This document shows positions 1 to 6,895 of a stretch of 9,577 bases of DNA, one piece after another. Each line of letters opens with the position of its first letter. Positions within the stretch are counted from its first letter, which is position 1. Under the pieces are notes generated by a model, which made no database searches, was not told the origin of the DNA, and saw only the letters and a program-made list of their open reading frames with translations. A program made the position numbers and the translations under genes. This DNA is from JANNSW01 sp031431235. Its GTDB lineage: Bacteria; Pseudomonadota; Alphaproteobacteria; Rhizobiales; Hyphomicrobiaceae. Location: the NCBI GenBank assembly GCA_031431235.1, contig JANPDA010000401.1, forward strand, positions 1 to 9,577. The letters are read 5' to 3'.

Positions 1-162
1 GGCTATCCGGGGCCCAGGGGCCACAACGCGCGGAGGCTGCCGCACTCGGCCCTCGGTCCCCGCTCTCGTGCGGGCGCAAGTCGGCGTCGAACCGAGCCAT
101 CTGGTGGCCCGCCCTCGGCCGGGAAAGCGGGTATCGATCAGCCGGAGACGGAGTGGAACCTG
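1..162. other. Non-coding or unassigned left edge
   Basis: I recognise no gene here. Reading frames that cross it are arginine- and serine-rich and run on as antisense of the next gene, so they look spurious. The only structure seen is a small GC hairpin at 59-74 (CCCGC, six-base loop, GCGGG). It lies about 90 bases past the stop of the minus-strand gene and has no T-run on either side, so it is not a convincing terminator. The end of a gene lying further left cannot be excluded. Confidence 0.5.
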
Positions 163-1110
163 CTACTCCGCCGCCCCGCGGCTACCTTCCTTCAGCCGGT
201 CGATCAGCGCGACCAGACTGGAGCGTGCCCTGAGCGGAGCGTCGACGCTCGCAGCATCGTCGGCTTCGCACTCGATCTGGTCCTGCCACGAGAATGGCCG
301 GGCCTCGCCCGCCGCACGCTCGAGATCGGCAAAGCATCTCGGGCTGTCCGAACCGTCTATGTCGGTGGCGAACTTCCGGCTCGCGAACTCGCGTGGCTGA
401 CGCGCGATGCCCTCCGTCAGCACCAGCTTCGTCACCTCGTCGGTGTAGTCACGTGAGGCGAGCAGAGCGAGGATTGCGCTCGAAAGCACCTGCACATTGT
501 TGAACACGATCGACGCGAACCCGTCGATCACCTCGATCGCCTCGTCCTCCTCGAGCGTGCCGTTGCGCAGCCGGTAGGCCATCAGCTTGTCGAGCGCGAT
601 CAGCGTCAGCTCGATGCCAACCTCGCGCTCCTCCCCATCGTCGATCTCGGTGAGTGTGATGGCGACCCGGGAATCGCGCAGGAGGTTGACGCCATGCCGG
701 TCCATGGCGGCGATGGTCGTGTTCACGTGGTCGGCGAGCTGGGTGAGCGTTCGATGCACCTTGGCTCCATCGACCGGTGTGCCGCGGCGCTGCAGCGTTT
801 CGATCTGTCCTCGTGCCTCGATCAGCTTGTCCTCGACCGAGCCGAGTGCTGAGACCGCCGTTGCGAGCGCGTAGATGCAGCTTTCGATGCGCTCGACGCT
901 CCGGTCATACTTGCCCTGCAGGACCTCGGGCCGGACGCTGCCATCGCCCAGGCGAGGCGCGATCGCCTGCCCGGCATAGGGCACCGCCGCCCCGTCATCG
1001 ACCGAGTCGTCGTTTGCCTGGCTGACCTCGCTGATCCGCAAATGGTCCTGAACGTTGCCGGTCGAATTCCAGAATGCCGAAAAGCTCGGCTTGCCATGCA
1101 ATAAACGCAC
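163..1110 (-). CDS. Divergent flagellin-like protein of unknown role
   Basis: Predicted protein of 315 residues. I chose the GTG start at 1110 because a perfect GGAGG lies six bases upstream; an upstream TTG at 1152 in the same frame has no such support. Residues about 76-145 resemble the N-terminal helical region of alphaproteobacterial flagellins: a helix around SVEDKLIEAR, a further helix, then RHGVNLL at 138-144, like the usual (F/S)xGxNLL. Residues 204-237 resemble the C-terminal flagellin helix, with SRDYTDEV at 219-226 comparable to the family's SRIxDADxAxEx. Unlike filament flagellins, it lacks the canonical N-terminal assembly segment and has about 90 residues after the SRDYTDEV motif, with two cysteines. 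No flagellar or chaperone gene adjoins it. It may be a flagellin-derived protein with another role, or only a similar coiled-coil protein. The gene is clearly real; the family call is inference from remembered motifs. Confidence 0.72.
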   Translation of the reverse strand: MRLLHGKPSFSAFWNSTGNVQDHLRISEVSQANDDSVDDGAAVPYAGQAIAPRLGDGSVRPEVLQGKYDRSVERIESCIYALATAVSALGSVEDKLIEARGQIETLQRRGTPVDGAKVHRTLTQLADHVNTTIAAMDRHGVNLLRDSRVAITLTEIDDGEEREVGIELTLIALDKLMAYRLRNGTLEEDEAIEVIDGFASIVFNNVQVLSSAILALLASRDYTDEVTKLVLTEGIARQPREFASRKFATDIDGSDSPRCFADLERAAGEARPFSWQDQIECEADDAASVDAPLRARSSLVALIDRLKEGSRGAAE

Positions 1111-1116
1111 GTCACC

Positions 1117-1121
1117 CCTCC
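1117..1121 (-). promoter_or_regulatory. Ribosome binding site that sets the GTG start
   Basis: On the minus strand a perfect GGAGG is followed by six bases and then GTG at 1110. This spacing is ideal, and it is the reason for preferring the GTG start over the TTG start 42 bases further upstream. Confidence 0.75.
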
Positions 1122-1214
1122 GAGACGCAAGACTTCCTCGTACGGGATCCAAATGGCGACACGAAAAGGGCGTTTTTACGGTTCGTCTGAAGCGTGACGC
1201 GCAACCACTGATGT

Positions 1215-1238
1215 TCGGGCGTAAGGGACGACGCCCGA
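1215..1238. repeat. Perfect 8-bp inverted repeat between divergent genes
   Basis: TCGGGCGT at 1215-1222 and ACGCCCGA at 1231-1238 are exact reverse complements separated by eight bases. The element lies 104 bases upstream of the minus-strand start and 66 bases upstream of the plus-strand start. It could be an operator for a dimeric regulator acting on either gene, or an RNA hairpin in the leader of the plus-strand gene. Neither promoter is recognisable by eye. Confidence 0.5.
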
Positions 1239-1304
1239 TCGTTCAACGGAGCGCAAGTGCAGCGCCGGCTGCTGTTGGGCCGGACTCGCATCGGGGGATG
1301 CGCC

Positions 1305-2126
1305 ATGTCGTCGAAACAGGGCCGGCCGCCAACCGAAGGGCGGACGCCAGCGAGCGGCCGTCGTGCCGCCGTGCGCCCAGTCATCACGGATCTCGAAACC
1401 TCAGTTGCGTCCGCGGTGAGGACCGCGATCGCCGGCACGCTGGCCCGCCATGCGCAGGGCCCTGACCTGCCGCGCATCGATATGGACTTCGCTCAGGAGT
1501 CGGCATCGGTCGCGCCACGGCCTGCCAACGACCGATCCTCGGTCGTGGTGACCGTCGTGCTGGTGGGGTTGCTCGGCGCTGCGGCAGCGCCGGCGCTATG
1601 GCCCCGGCTGACGCCATGGCTGCCAAGGCTGGTCGATGCTGGCCATGGTCTGCCCGATGAGCCGGCACGGCAGCCCAACGCCGAGCGCAGGCTGAGCGTC
1701 ATCGCCGGGTCCCTAGCACCTGAGATCGTGGTTAGAGTGGCTCCACCGGCTGCAACGCTCGCCAGGCCGCTGCACCCCTCCGAGCCACCGCCCGCATCCA
1801 CTGCATTGCCCGCCGCCACTGCCGCATCCGCCCCCTCGATCGTCGCCGAGGCTCAGGCCATGCTCGGGCGTGGCGATGTGCTGGCAGCCCGCGGGCTCTT
1901 GCGCGCGCCCGCCGTCCGCCGCGAGATCGAGGCGCTGCTGACGCTTGCCCGCAGCTATGATCCGAACTTCCTCGCCAGTCTTGCCCGCGCCGACGCCGCG
2001 GCCGATGCGGCCGAGGCCGAGCGGCTCTACCGCGATTGGTTTGCATTGGCGGTCGAAGCCGGCCTCGTCTCGGGTGAGGTTCAGCTCGACCGCTTGCTGC
2101 GATCCCTGAAGACGAGCTCGCAGTGA
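1305..2126 (+). CDS. Single-pass membrane protein with Sel1/TPR-like helical tail
   Basis: Predicted protein of 273 residues. The ATG at 1305 is preceded by GGGGGA (1293-1298) with six bases between; an in-frame upstream start at 1257 has no ribosome binding site. The N-terminal 77 residues are polar and basic and probably cytoplasmic. One hydrophobic segment follows at about 78-97, then a Pro/Ala-rich stretch to about 178. The tail (about 180-250) is helical, with a pattern resembling one Sel1/TPR unit: MLGRGDVLAARGLL, then LARSYDPNFL, then EAERLYRDWFALAVEAG. From memory, similar membrane proteins with an LAxxYDPxxL motif are common, uncharacterised proteins in rhizobia and relatives. The tail may bind a partner protein on the periplasmic side. 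It diverges from the flagellin-like gene and converges on the LysM gene, so it is probably transcribed alone. Confidence 0.75.
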   Translation: MSSKQGRPPTEGRTPASGRRAAVRPVITDLETSVASAVRTAIAGTLARHAQGPDLPRIDMDFAQESASVAPRPANDRSSVVVTVVLVGLLGAAAAPALWPRLTPWLPRLVDAGHGLPDEPARQPNAERRLSVIAGSLAPEIVVRVAPPAATLARPLHPSEPPPASTALPAATAASAPSIVAEAQAMLGRGDVLAARGLLRAPAVRREIEALLTLARSYDPNFLASLARADAAADAAEAERLYRDWFALAVEAGLVSGEVQLDRLLRSLKTSSQ

Positions 2127-2198
2127 AACGCCGCAACGGTCACCGGCCAGGGAGCAATGGGCCTCCCCGACCGGGTTCTCGGCGGCTCGGACGGCCCG
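2127..2198. other. Convergent gap between two gene ends
   Basis: Seventy-two bases separate two converging stop codons. Nested short complementary arms are present: GGGCC at 2159-2163 with GGCCC at 2193-2197, and CCGA at 2167-2170 with TCGG at 2179-2182. These could fold into a shared transcript-end structure, but the stems are short and lack a T-run, so I do not call a terminator. Confidence 0.3.
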
Positions 2199-3479
2199 CT
2201 ATTCCGCAGTGCCGGCGAGGGGCGGTGTCTCGGCGGTGGTCGTCTTTGCCGTCGCTGTAGCGGCTGATGGGTCAGGCTCGGCACCTGATGCCGCAGGCAC
2301 GGCCGCGGCTGGCACGCGCTCTTGCTCGGCCTGGGCGTCCCAGAATTCCTGCAGATGCTTCTCCACGATCTGGTCGAACTCACCAGTCGTCTTCAGCTTC
2401 TCGATTGCCGAGTTGACATAGTAGAGCAGCGTCCGCGAGTTGGGATGCGCCTTGGCGACGATCACATGCAGCGAGATCACCGCCAGCGGCTTCTCGATCA
2501 CCCGCACCTGCTTGGCAATGCCGAGCCTGGCCAGTGAGGCTCGCCCCGTCAGCTCGTTGATCGAGACGGCGTCCACCTCGCCATCGAGCAGCATCCGGAA
2601 ACAGTCGTCCACCCCTTGCGGCCGCGCGAGCGTGATCTTGTTGTCCTTGACCCAGTTTCGGCCATCGGAATCGAGCTCGAATGTCGTGTAGCCGGCCGGT
2701 CGGCACAGCGTCTTTCCGACGAACTCCGCATCGCTTTCATAGGTGAACGGCGAGTCCGGCCGAACGAAGAACAGCGTCAACTCCTCGAACACCGGCACCG
2801 AGAAGAAGAACTTCTGACAGCGGAACTTCGCATTGGTATCGAGGTCGGTGAAATTCTCACACGCAGGTTTCGCCCATGGGAAGCCCATGTCGAACGCCCG
2901 CGTCGTGAGCAGCGGGTTCAGATGCGCACTCCAGTCGTTCACCCACGAAATGGCAAAGTCGAACTTGCCGCCCGACTCCTCCTTGAGCTTCGCCATTGCG
3001 CTGCTGACGATATCCGTCGACATGCCGCCATTGAGCAGGTCGCGCCCGGTGAAGGGAGCATAGTCGTCGGCGGTCAGGAACTCGATCCGCTTGATCTGCT
3101 GGGAAACGACGACCTGGGGCGAAGCGACTCCGACCGTCGACTTGGCCTCTGACGTGGCGGCTGCCGGAAGTGCCTCGGCCTGCTTCTCGACGCCAATGCA
3201 CGGGATCCGAATCGCGAGGCCAGGCACCAGCAGCGACGAGCTGGCGCCGAGCCGGTCTTGGTTTGCATAGAAAATGATGGTCCAGTTCGACGTCTTGCCA
3301 TAGACGCGGACGGCGATGCGGGCGAGCGAGTCGCCCTCCGCGATCACATAGTCGGTCCCGCAGGTTTGAGCGTTCGCGCCTCCCGCCGGCAAGGCGAGCG
3401 CCGACAAGGCGGCGATCGCTGCTGCAGCGAGCATGCCCGCTCCGCGCCACGGTGCAGCGGCGTCTCTCGTGTGTCCCAT
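2199..3479 (-). CDS. Exported LysM and type 2 periplasmic-binding-protein fusion
   Basis: Predicted protein of 426 residues. The ATG at 3479 has GGGGGAG eight bases upstream. A Sec signal peptide spans 1-37 (hydrophobic 16-31, likely cleavage after ANA). A LysM domain follows at about 43-93, with the family pattern YxVxxGDSLxxIAxxxYG, then W, N and a closing IP; it should bind peptidoglycan glycan chains and hold the protein in the periplasm. Cys40 and Cys94 bracket it and may form a disulfide. Residues about 130-375 look like a type 2 periplasmic-binding domain of the amino-acid-binding (SBP_bac_3) kind, with cysteines at 207, 221, 259 and 293. The last 45 or so residues are low-complexity Ala/Pro/Thr. 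The same binding domain ends the divergent neighbour at 3951-5711. No permease is adjacent, so a transport role is unproven; sensing or a structural periplasmic role is possible. The ligand cannot be told from sequence. Confidence 0.88.
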   Translation of the reverse strand: MGHTRDAAAPWRGAGMLAAAAIAALSALALPAGGANAQTCGTDYVIAEGDSLARIAVRVYGKTSNWTIIFYANQDRLGASSSLLVPGLAIRIPCIGVEKQAEALPAAATSEAKSTVGVASPQVVVSQQIKRIEFLTADDYAPFTGRDLLNGGMSTDIVSSAMAKLKEESGGKFDFAISWVNDWSAHLNPLLTTRAFDMGFPWAKPACENFTDLDTNAKFRCQKFFFSVPVFEELTLFFVRPDSPFTYESDAEFVGKTLCRPAGYTTFELDSDGRNWVKDNKITLARPQGVDDCFRMLLDGEVDAVSINELTGRASLARLGIAKQVRVIEKPLAVISLHVIVAKAHPNSRTLLYYVNSAIEKLKTTGEFDQIVEKHLQEFWDAQAEQERVPAAAVPAASGAEPDPSAATATAKTTTAETPPLAGTAE

Positions 3480-3703
3480 CTGTTCGACTCCCCCGGTTTT
3501 CGCCAGGCCCAGCGGCCCGACGTTGTCCGCCAGCGGGCTCGAGCTCCGTGCTGCCGGATGCAGACGGAACCGGCCGCTCGGCAACGATGCCCCGAGGGTC
3601 CTGTCAGGATTGGCATGGTCCGGTCGTGCTCGAGGCAAGGCCCCAAGGCAAAGCGCAAGCTGCGCCTGCCCCGTTCCAGGTGATACGCACCGGCAAGCAT
3701 GCG

Positions 3704-3734
3704 GGGACTCCGGGAACGATCCCGGAGCCGTCCC
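3704..3734. repeat. Strong 12-bp hairpin with a 3-base bulge
   Basis: GGGAC (3704-3708) pairs with GTCCC (3730-3734), and TCCGGGA (3709-3715) pairs with TCCCGGA (3720-3726). The loop is ACGA and the unpaired bases are GCC at 3727-3729. The stem is very GC-rich and would fold in RNA from either strand. There is no T-run after it on either strand, so it is not a typical intrinsic terminator. It could be a leader structure in the LysM-gene transcript or a DNA-level operator. Confidence 0.5.
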
Positions 3735-3779
3735 TCTCAAGTTCCTCAGCCCGACAATTGCTTGCCACAGGAATCAGGC

Positions 3780-3796
3780 GGCGATGCGGCATCGCC
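3780..3796. promoter_or_regulatory. Palindrome, possible operator
   Basis: GGCGATGC and GCATCGCC are perfect 8-base reverse complements around a single central G. The short centre suits a DNA-binding dimer better than an RNA hairpin. It lies 154 bases before the plus-strand start at 3951 and about 300 bases before the minus-strand start. Confidence 0.4.
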
Positions 3797-3797
3797 A

Positions 3798-3814
3798 TGC
3801 CAAAGTGCTTGGCA
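3798..3814. promoter_or_regulatory. Second palindrome, possible operator
   Basis: TGCCAA and TTGGCA are perfect reverse complements separated by AGTGC. It begins one base after the preceding palindrome ends, so the two form a paired symmetric block of 35 bases. A site of this shape (6-5-6) fits a dimeric regulator. Which regulator cannot be said. Confidence 0.4.
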
Positions 3815-3936
3815 GCCATGATTTTGCGGGGAAATCCGCCATGAACGACGATTCATCAACGTGGCCCATCTGTGGTCCAAATTGAGGGATAATCGACGGA
3901 TGGCCGGGCGCAGTCAGTCGTCGCTCGTGCGCAACG

Positions 3937-3942
3937 AGGAGG
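3937..3942 (+). promoter_or_regulatory. Ribosome binding site deciding between two close ATGs
   Basis: AGGAGG at 3937-3942 is two bases from the ATG at 3945 but eight bases from the ATG at 3951. The wider spacing is normal, so 3951 is preferred. GAGG at 3936-3939 would be five bases from 3945, so the earlier start remains possible and would add only two residues. Confidence 0.6.
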
Positions 3943-3950
3943 CGATGCCC

Positions 3951-5711
3951 ATGCTGCGTCTATCCGCATTGGCGGCAGGCATGATGCTGTCGTCGGCAGC
4001 CCTCGCCTTGGCGGCCGGGGCCGATCAACCCAACGAGCGAGTGAGCCGCGGCACCGTCACCATCATCACCGACGGCCTCGCGCAGTCGAGCGGCTTCGTC
4101 ACCTCGCTTGCGAGCGAGCTGGCCTCGGCGGTCGATCAGGAAGGCAGTGTTCGTCTGCTTCCCATCATGGGCTATGGCGCCGAGCAGAACGTGCGCGACA
4201 TGCTCTATCTCCGCGGCATCGATCTCGGGATCCTCAACTCCGACGTGCTGCCGTTCCTGGCTATCGAGGGCAAGTTGCCCGAGGCCAAGCGTCGGTTGCG
4301 GCTGGTGGCGAGGCTATTCGACAAGCGGGTCTTCGTCCTCGCCCGCGCCGATGTCGCCGATCTTTCCGCGCTCGCTGGCAAGATCGTTCTGGCGGCAGGG
4401 GGCGATGGCGAGGCTCGCATCACGGCGCGCACGCTCTTCCACTTGTCAGGCATCGACATGACACTGCGCCAGCAGGATGCCGATGCCGGCATCGCCGCCG
4501 TCGCGGCGGGCGAGGCGGCAGCCATAGTGCTCCTGGCCCGTGATGCCACTTGGCTTCGCGCGCACGTACCGACGGACCGCGGGTTGCGGCTGCTGCCGCT
4601 TCCCTTCGGCGATGCGCTCGCAGTCGCCTACGAGCCTGCACGGATCGAGGCATCCGAGCTGCCTGGGCTCGTTCCAGCCGAAGGCGCCGCAACGATCAAG
4701 CTCGCCTCCGTTCTCGCGACCTTCGATTGGCGGGATTCGCATTCGCGCTACGGGCCGGTCGGCCATCTGATCGGGGCGCTGTTCAGCATGGTCGGCTCCG
4801 TTCGTCGCTCCGGCACGACCGGCATCTGGAGCGAGATTCTTCCCGACGCCGATGTTCCGGGCTGGCAGCGCTACGCGCCAGCGCTCGAAATGGCCAAAGC
4901 ACTGCCGGCGCCCCAGATCGCGTTGCTGGATGAGCCGGCTCCGGAGTTGACAGAGCCGATATCGGAGGCGCCGCTGCCAGCCACCTTGGAAATCGCGGCA
5001 ATCGACATGCCGGCCCTGATCGGTCCCACGCTCCCGGGAAATGGACCCCTCGTCGAATTGCTTGTGGCAGCGCTGCAGACCGGCAACCAGTCCGCCGGCT
5101 CGCCGCAGCTTCATCTCGAGTTCATGTCGCGCGCCAGCATTCCCGCCGACAGGGCCATCCTTCCCGTCATCGGCGGGTCCTGCGCGGAGAAATCCGCAAC
5201 GGCCGCGCACTGCTCGGGCTACCTCATGACAACACCCATTGTGACGATCCTGAACGTGCTGTTCACGCGCCCTGACTCCGGCTTCACCTTTGCCGCCGAT
5301 TCCGACATCGCCGGTCATTCGATCTGTGTGTCCGATGCCGCCGACATCGGCAGTCTGCTCGGCGAGCACGCCGACTGGCTCCGCCAGCAGCTGTTCACGC
5401 TGATCCGCCGGCCAACGATCGAGGATTGCTTTGCCGGCGTCGCACGCGGCGAGCATGATGCCGTGCTGGCCAACGAGCTCGAGGGGCGTGCGACCTTGGC
5501 GAGCTTGGGGATACTCGGCGAGATGGAGGTCCTCGAGCGTCCGGTCTCGCACTCCTCCATGAGCCTCGCGATTCCGGCCTCGGCCCCGGGCGCCGCCGCC
5601 CTGCTCGCCCACATCGATGCCTCGCTCGCCGCAGCCGCTGCGAGCGGCCGCAGCGCTTCTCTCCTTGCGGCCCATCTGAAGCCGCTCTACGTCGAGGCCG
5701 GGATCAACTGA
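3951..5711 (+). CDS. Exported double binding protein, TAXI-like plus four-Cys PBP2
   Basis: Predicted protein of 586 residues. It begins with a Sec signal peptide (1 to about 22; hydrophobic LSALAAGMMLSSAALALAAG). Residues about 31-250 resemble TAXI-family TRAP solute-binding proteins: a first strand TVTIIT, then GYGAEQNVRDMLYLRGIDLG followed by ILNSDVL, which matches the family's NxxxLxxGxxDxGixxSDv pattern. A Pro/Glu-rich linker at about 320-345 leads to a second binding domain (about 350-580) with cysteines at 411, 421, 459 and 493. That domain is homologous to the one in the divergent LysM protein: RPDSGFTF against RPDSPFTY, NELEGRATLASLGI against NELTGRASLARLGI, and identical spacing between the last three cysteines. 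Typical TAXI proteins are about 320 residues, so this is a fusion. TRAP membrane subunits are absent from the window. It is probably a periplasmic sensor or adaptor; the ligand is unknown. Confidence 0.86.
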   Translation: MLRLSALAAGMMLSSAALALAAGADQPNERVSRGTVTIITDGLAQSSGFVTSLASELASAVDQEGSVRLLPIMGYGAEQNVRDMLYLRGIDLGILNSDVLPFLAIEGKLPEAKRRLRLVARLFDKRVFVLARADVADLSALAGKIVLAAGGDGEARITARTLFHLSGIDMTLRQQDADAGIAAVAAGEAAAIVLLARDATWLRAHVPTDRGLRLLPLPFGDALAVAYEPARIEASELPGLVPAEGAATIKLASVLATFDWRDSHSRYGPVGHLIGALFSMVGSVRRSGTTGIWSEILPDADVPGWQRYAPALEMAKALPAPQIALLDEPAPELTEPISEAPLPATLEIAAIDMPALIGPTLPGNGPLVELLVAALQTGNQSAGSPQLHLEFMSRASIPADRAILPVIGGSCAEKSATAAHCSGYLMTTPIVTILNVLFTRPDSGFTFAADSDIAGHSICVSDAADIGSLLGEHADWLRQQLFTLIRRPTIEDCFAGVARGEHDAVLANELEGRATLASLGILGEMEVLERPVSHSSMSLAIPASAPGAAALLAHIDASLAAAAASGRSASLLAAHLKPLYVEAGIN

Positions 5712-5728
5712 TACCGAGCCAGCCTCGC

Positions 5729-6895
5729 TCAGACGACCTGCAATTCGATGGCGCCGGCGCCAGCCAGCATCTGGAGGTCGCCACCGGCTTTCAGGCAATA
5801 CGTGCCGCCTTGAATCACACCGAGCCCTTCCTCGGGCAGCTCGATGCAGGAGTGGAGGACGAACGTCATGCCCGGCTCCAGCTTCGTCTGGAAGCCGCGT
5901 CCGATCGTCAGCGGCTCGAGCCAGATCGGCGGATAGGCGATGCCGAGCCCATAGCCGAACCGCATCATCGCGGCGTCGGCGAGCCCCACTTTGCGCAGCG
6001 GCTCGAGCGAGGCCTCCTCGATGTCGTGCGCGATGGCGCCAGCCCGCGTCGCGGCAATTCCGGCTGCGAGCGAGCGGATCCCGAGATCGTGGATTTCTCG
6101 CGCTCGTCTCGACGGCGCTCCGCAGGCGAGCGTCTGGATCGCTGTCGCATGATAGCGCTCGGCGACGCCGGCGAACTCCGCATGCACGAGATCGCCCGGC
6201 TCGATCCGGCGCGCCCTGGCTGTGCCGTGGCCTCCCGCCGAGCGATCGCCCGACGCCAGCTCGATCGGGATCGACCAGTAATCGCTGCCGGCTTTGCGCA
6301 AGGCCGCCTCGATCTCGGCCGACAGCTCCACTTCGGTGACGCCCGGCTTCAACGCCCGCCTCAGTGCAACGAGCCCGGCATCGGCAATCCGGCCGGCGCG
6401 CTCCATCAGTGCGATCTCCTCGGGCGACTTGAGCACCCGCAATTTGCCGAGCAGCCCTGTCGAATCGACGAGCTCGACCCGCCCGAGCGCCGCCTCGATG
6501 GCGCGACCCATGGCGTGGGTGAGCGCCGTCGACTGCATCTCGATGCCGACCCGCCCGCTGGCGACACCTTTCTCTTTCAGGATCGCGGCGAACAGACCCG
6601 CCGCGTCGTCGGTGTTGAGGTGATAGGTGCGCACGTCCTCGATGAAGCTCGTCTCCGTTGCGAGCACGAGATCGACGTTGCGGACGACGAGTGTGGGCGC
6701 ATCGCTGCCCTTGGTGATGATCATCGCCTGCGGGCTGTTGACGCCGACCCAGCAATCGTAGCCGCCGAAGTAATAGAGATGCTCGAGCGCCACGATCAGA
6801 CAGGCGTCGAGTTTTTCCTCGCGCATCATGGCGCGGGCCCGCGCGATCCGGGCTGCGAACACGTCTCGGCCGAACGGCGAATAGCGGGCGCGCAT
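5729..6895 (-). CDS. M24-family creatinase/ectoine-hydrolase-like protein lacking metal ligands
   Basis: Predicted cytoplasmic protein of 388 residues, the usual length for creatinase/prolidase-type M24 proteins. The ATG at 6895 has GAGGAG six bases upstream. Residues about 11-147 form a creatinase N-terminal domain (DACLIVALEHLYYFGGYD). Residues about 160-372 form the pita-bread domain (LKSPEEIALMERAGRIADAG, EPGDLV, LEPGMTF). By my alignment all five metal ligands of M24 aminopeptidases are replaced: E240, T251, Y315, H348 and G363. The usual His before the first ligand appears kept as H223. This argues against a metallopeptidase. The GYGLGIAYPPIW stretch at 314-325 recalls ectoine hydrolases (DoeA/EutD), but no ectoine genes adjoin it, so the substrate is unknown. 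Its ribosome binding site sits in a long stem. It follows the RTX gene on the same strand after 85 bases, and its end lies 17 bases from the converging TAXI-like gene. Confidence 0.88.
   Translation of the reverse strand: MRARYSPFGRDVFAARIARARAMMREEKLDACLIVALEHLYYFGGYDCWVGVNSPQAMIITKGSDAPTLVVRNVDLVLATETSFIEDVRTYHLNTDDAAGLFAAILKEKGVASGRVGIEMQSTALTHAMGRAIEAALGRVELVDSTGLLGKLRVLKSPEEIALMERAGRIADAGLVALRRALKPGVTEVELSAEIEAALRKAGSDYWSIPIELASGDRSAGGHGTARARRIEPGDLVHAEFAGVAERYHATAIQTLACGAPSRRAREIHDLGIRSLAAGIAATRAGAIAHDIEEASLEPLRKVGLADAAMMRFGYGLGIAYPPIWLEPLTIGRGFQTKLEPGMTFVLHSCIELPEEGLGVIQGGTYCLKAGGDLQMLAGAGAIELQVV

Larger units (their letters stand above)
3480..3950. promoter_or_regulatory. Divergent regulatory region between two binding-protein genes
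   Basis: This 471-base region separates two divergent starts. The reading frames inside it have no protein-like character or ribosome binding sites, so I see no gene. It holds GGGGGAG (3488-3494, minus strand) serving the LysM gene, AGGAGG (3937-3942, plus strand) serving the TAXI-like gene, a strong hairpin at 3704-3734 and two palindromes at 3780-3796 and 3798-3814. A minor 5-bp inverted repeat (GCGCA, three bases, TGCGC) lies at 3653-3665. A -10-like GATAAT occurs at 3888-3893 but has no good -35 partner. The length and the symmetric elements suggest control of both genes from here. Confidence 0.5.

Noticed and set aside
59..74. Small hairpin as terminator of the flagellin-like gene
   Set aside because: It has only five stem pairs, no T-run, and lies about 90 bases past the stop.
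3480..3740. N-terminal extension of the LysM protein by 87 residues
   Set aside because: The extension would bury the signal peptide, is not protein-like, and ignores the good ribosome binding site before the ATG at 3479.
3888..3893. GATAAT as a -10 promoter box for the TAXI-like gene
   Set aside because: No acceptable -35 element lies 16-18 bases upstream, so it may be chance.
5729..6895. Naming the M24 protein as ectoine hydrolase DoeA or as Xaa-Pro aminopeptidase
   Set aside because: The metal ligands needed for the peptidase are missing, and no ectoine-degradation partner genes are nearby, so the substrate cannot be assigned.
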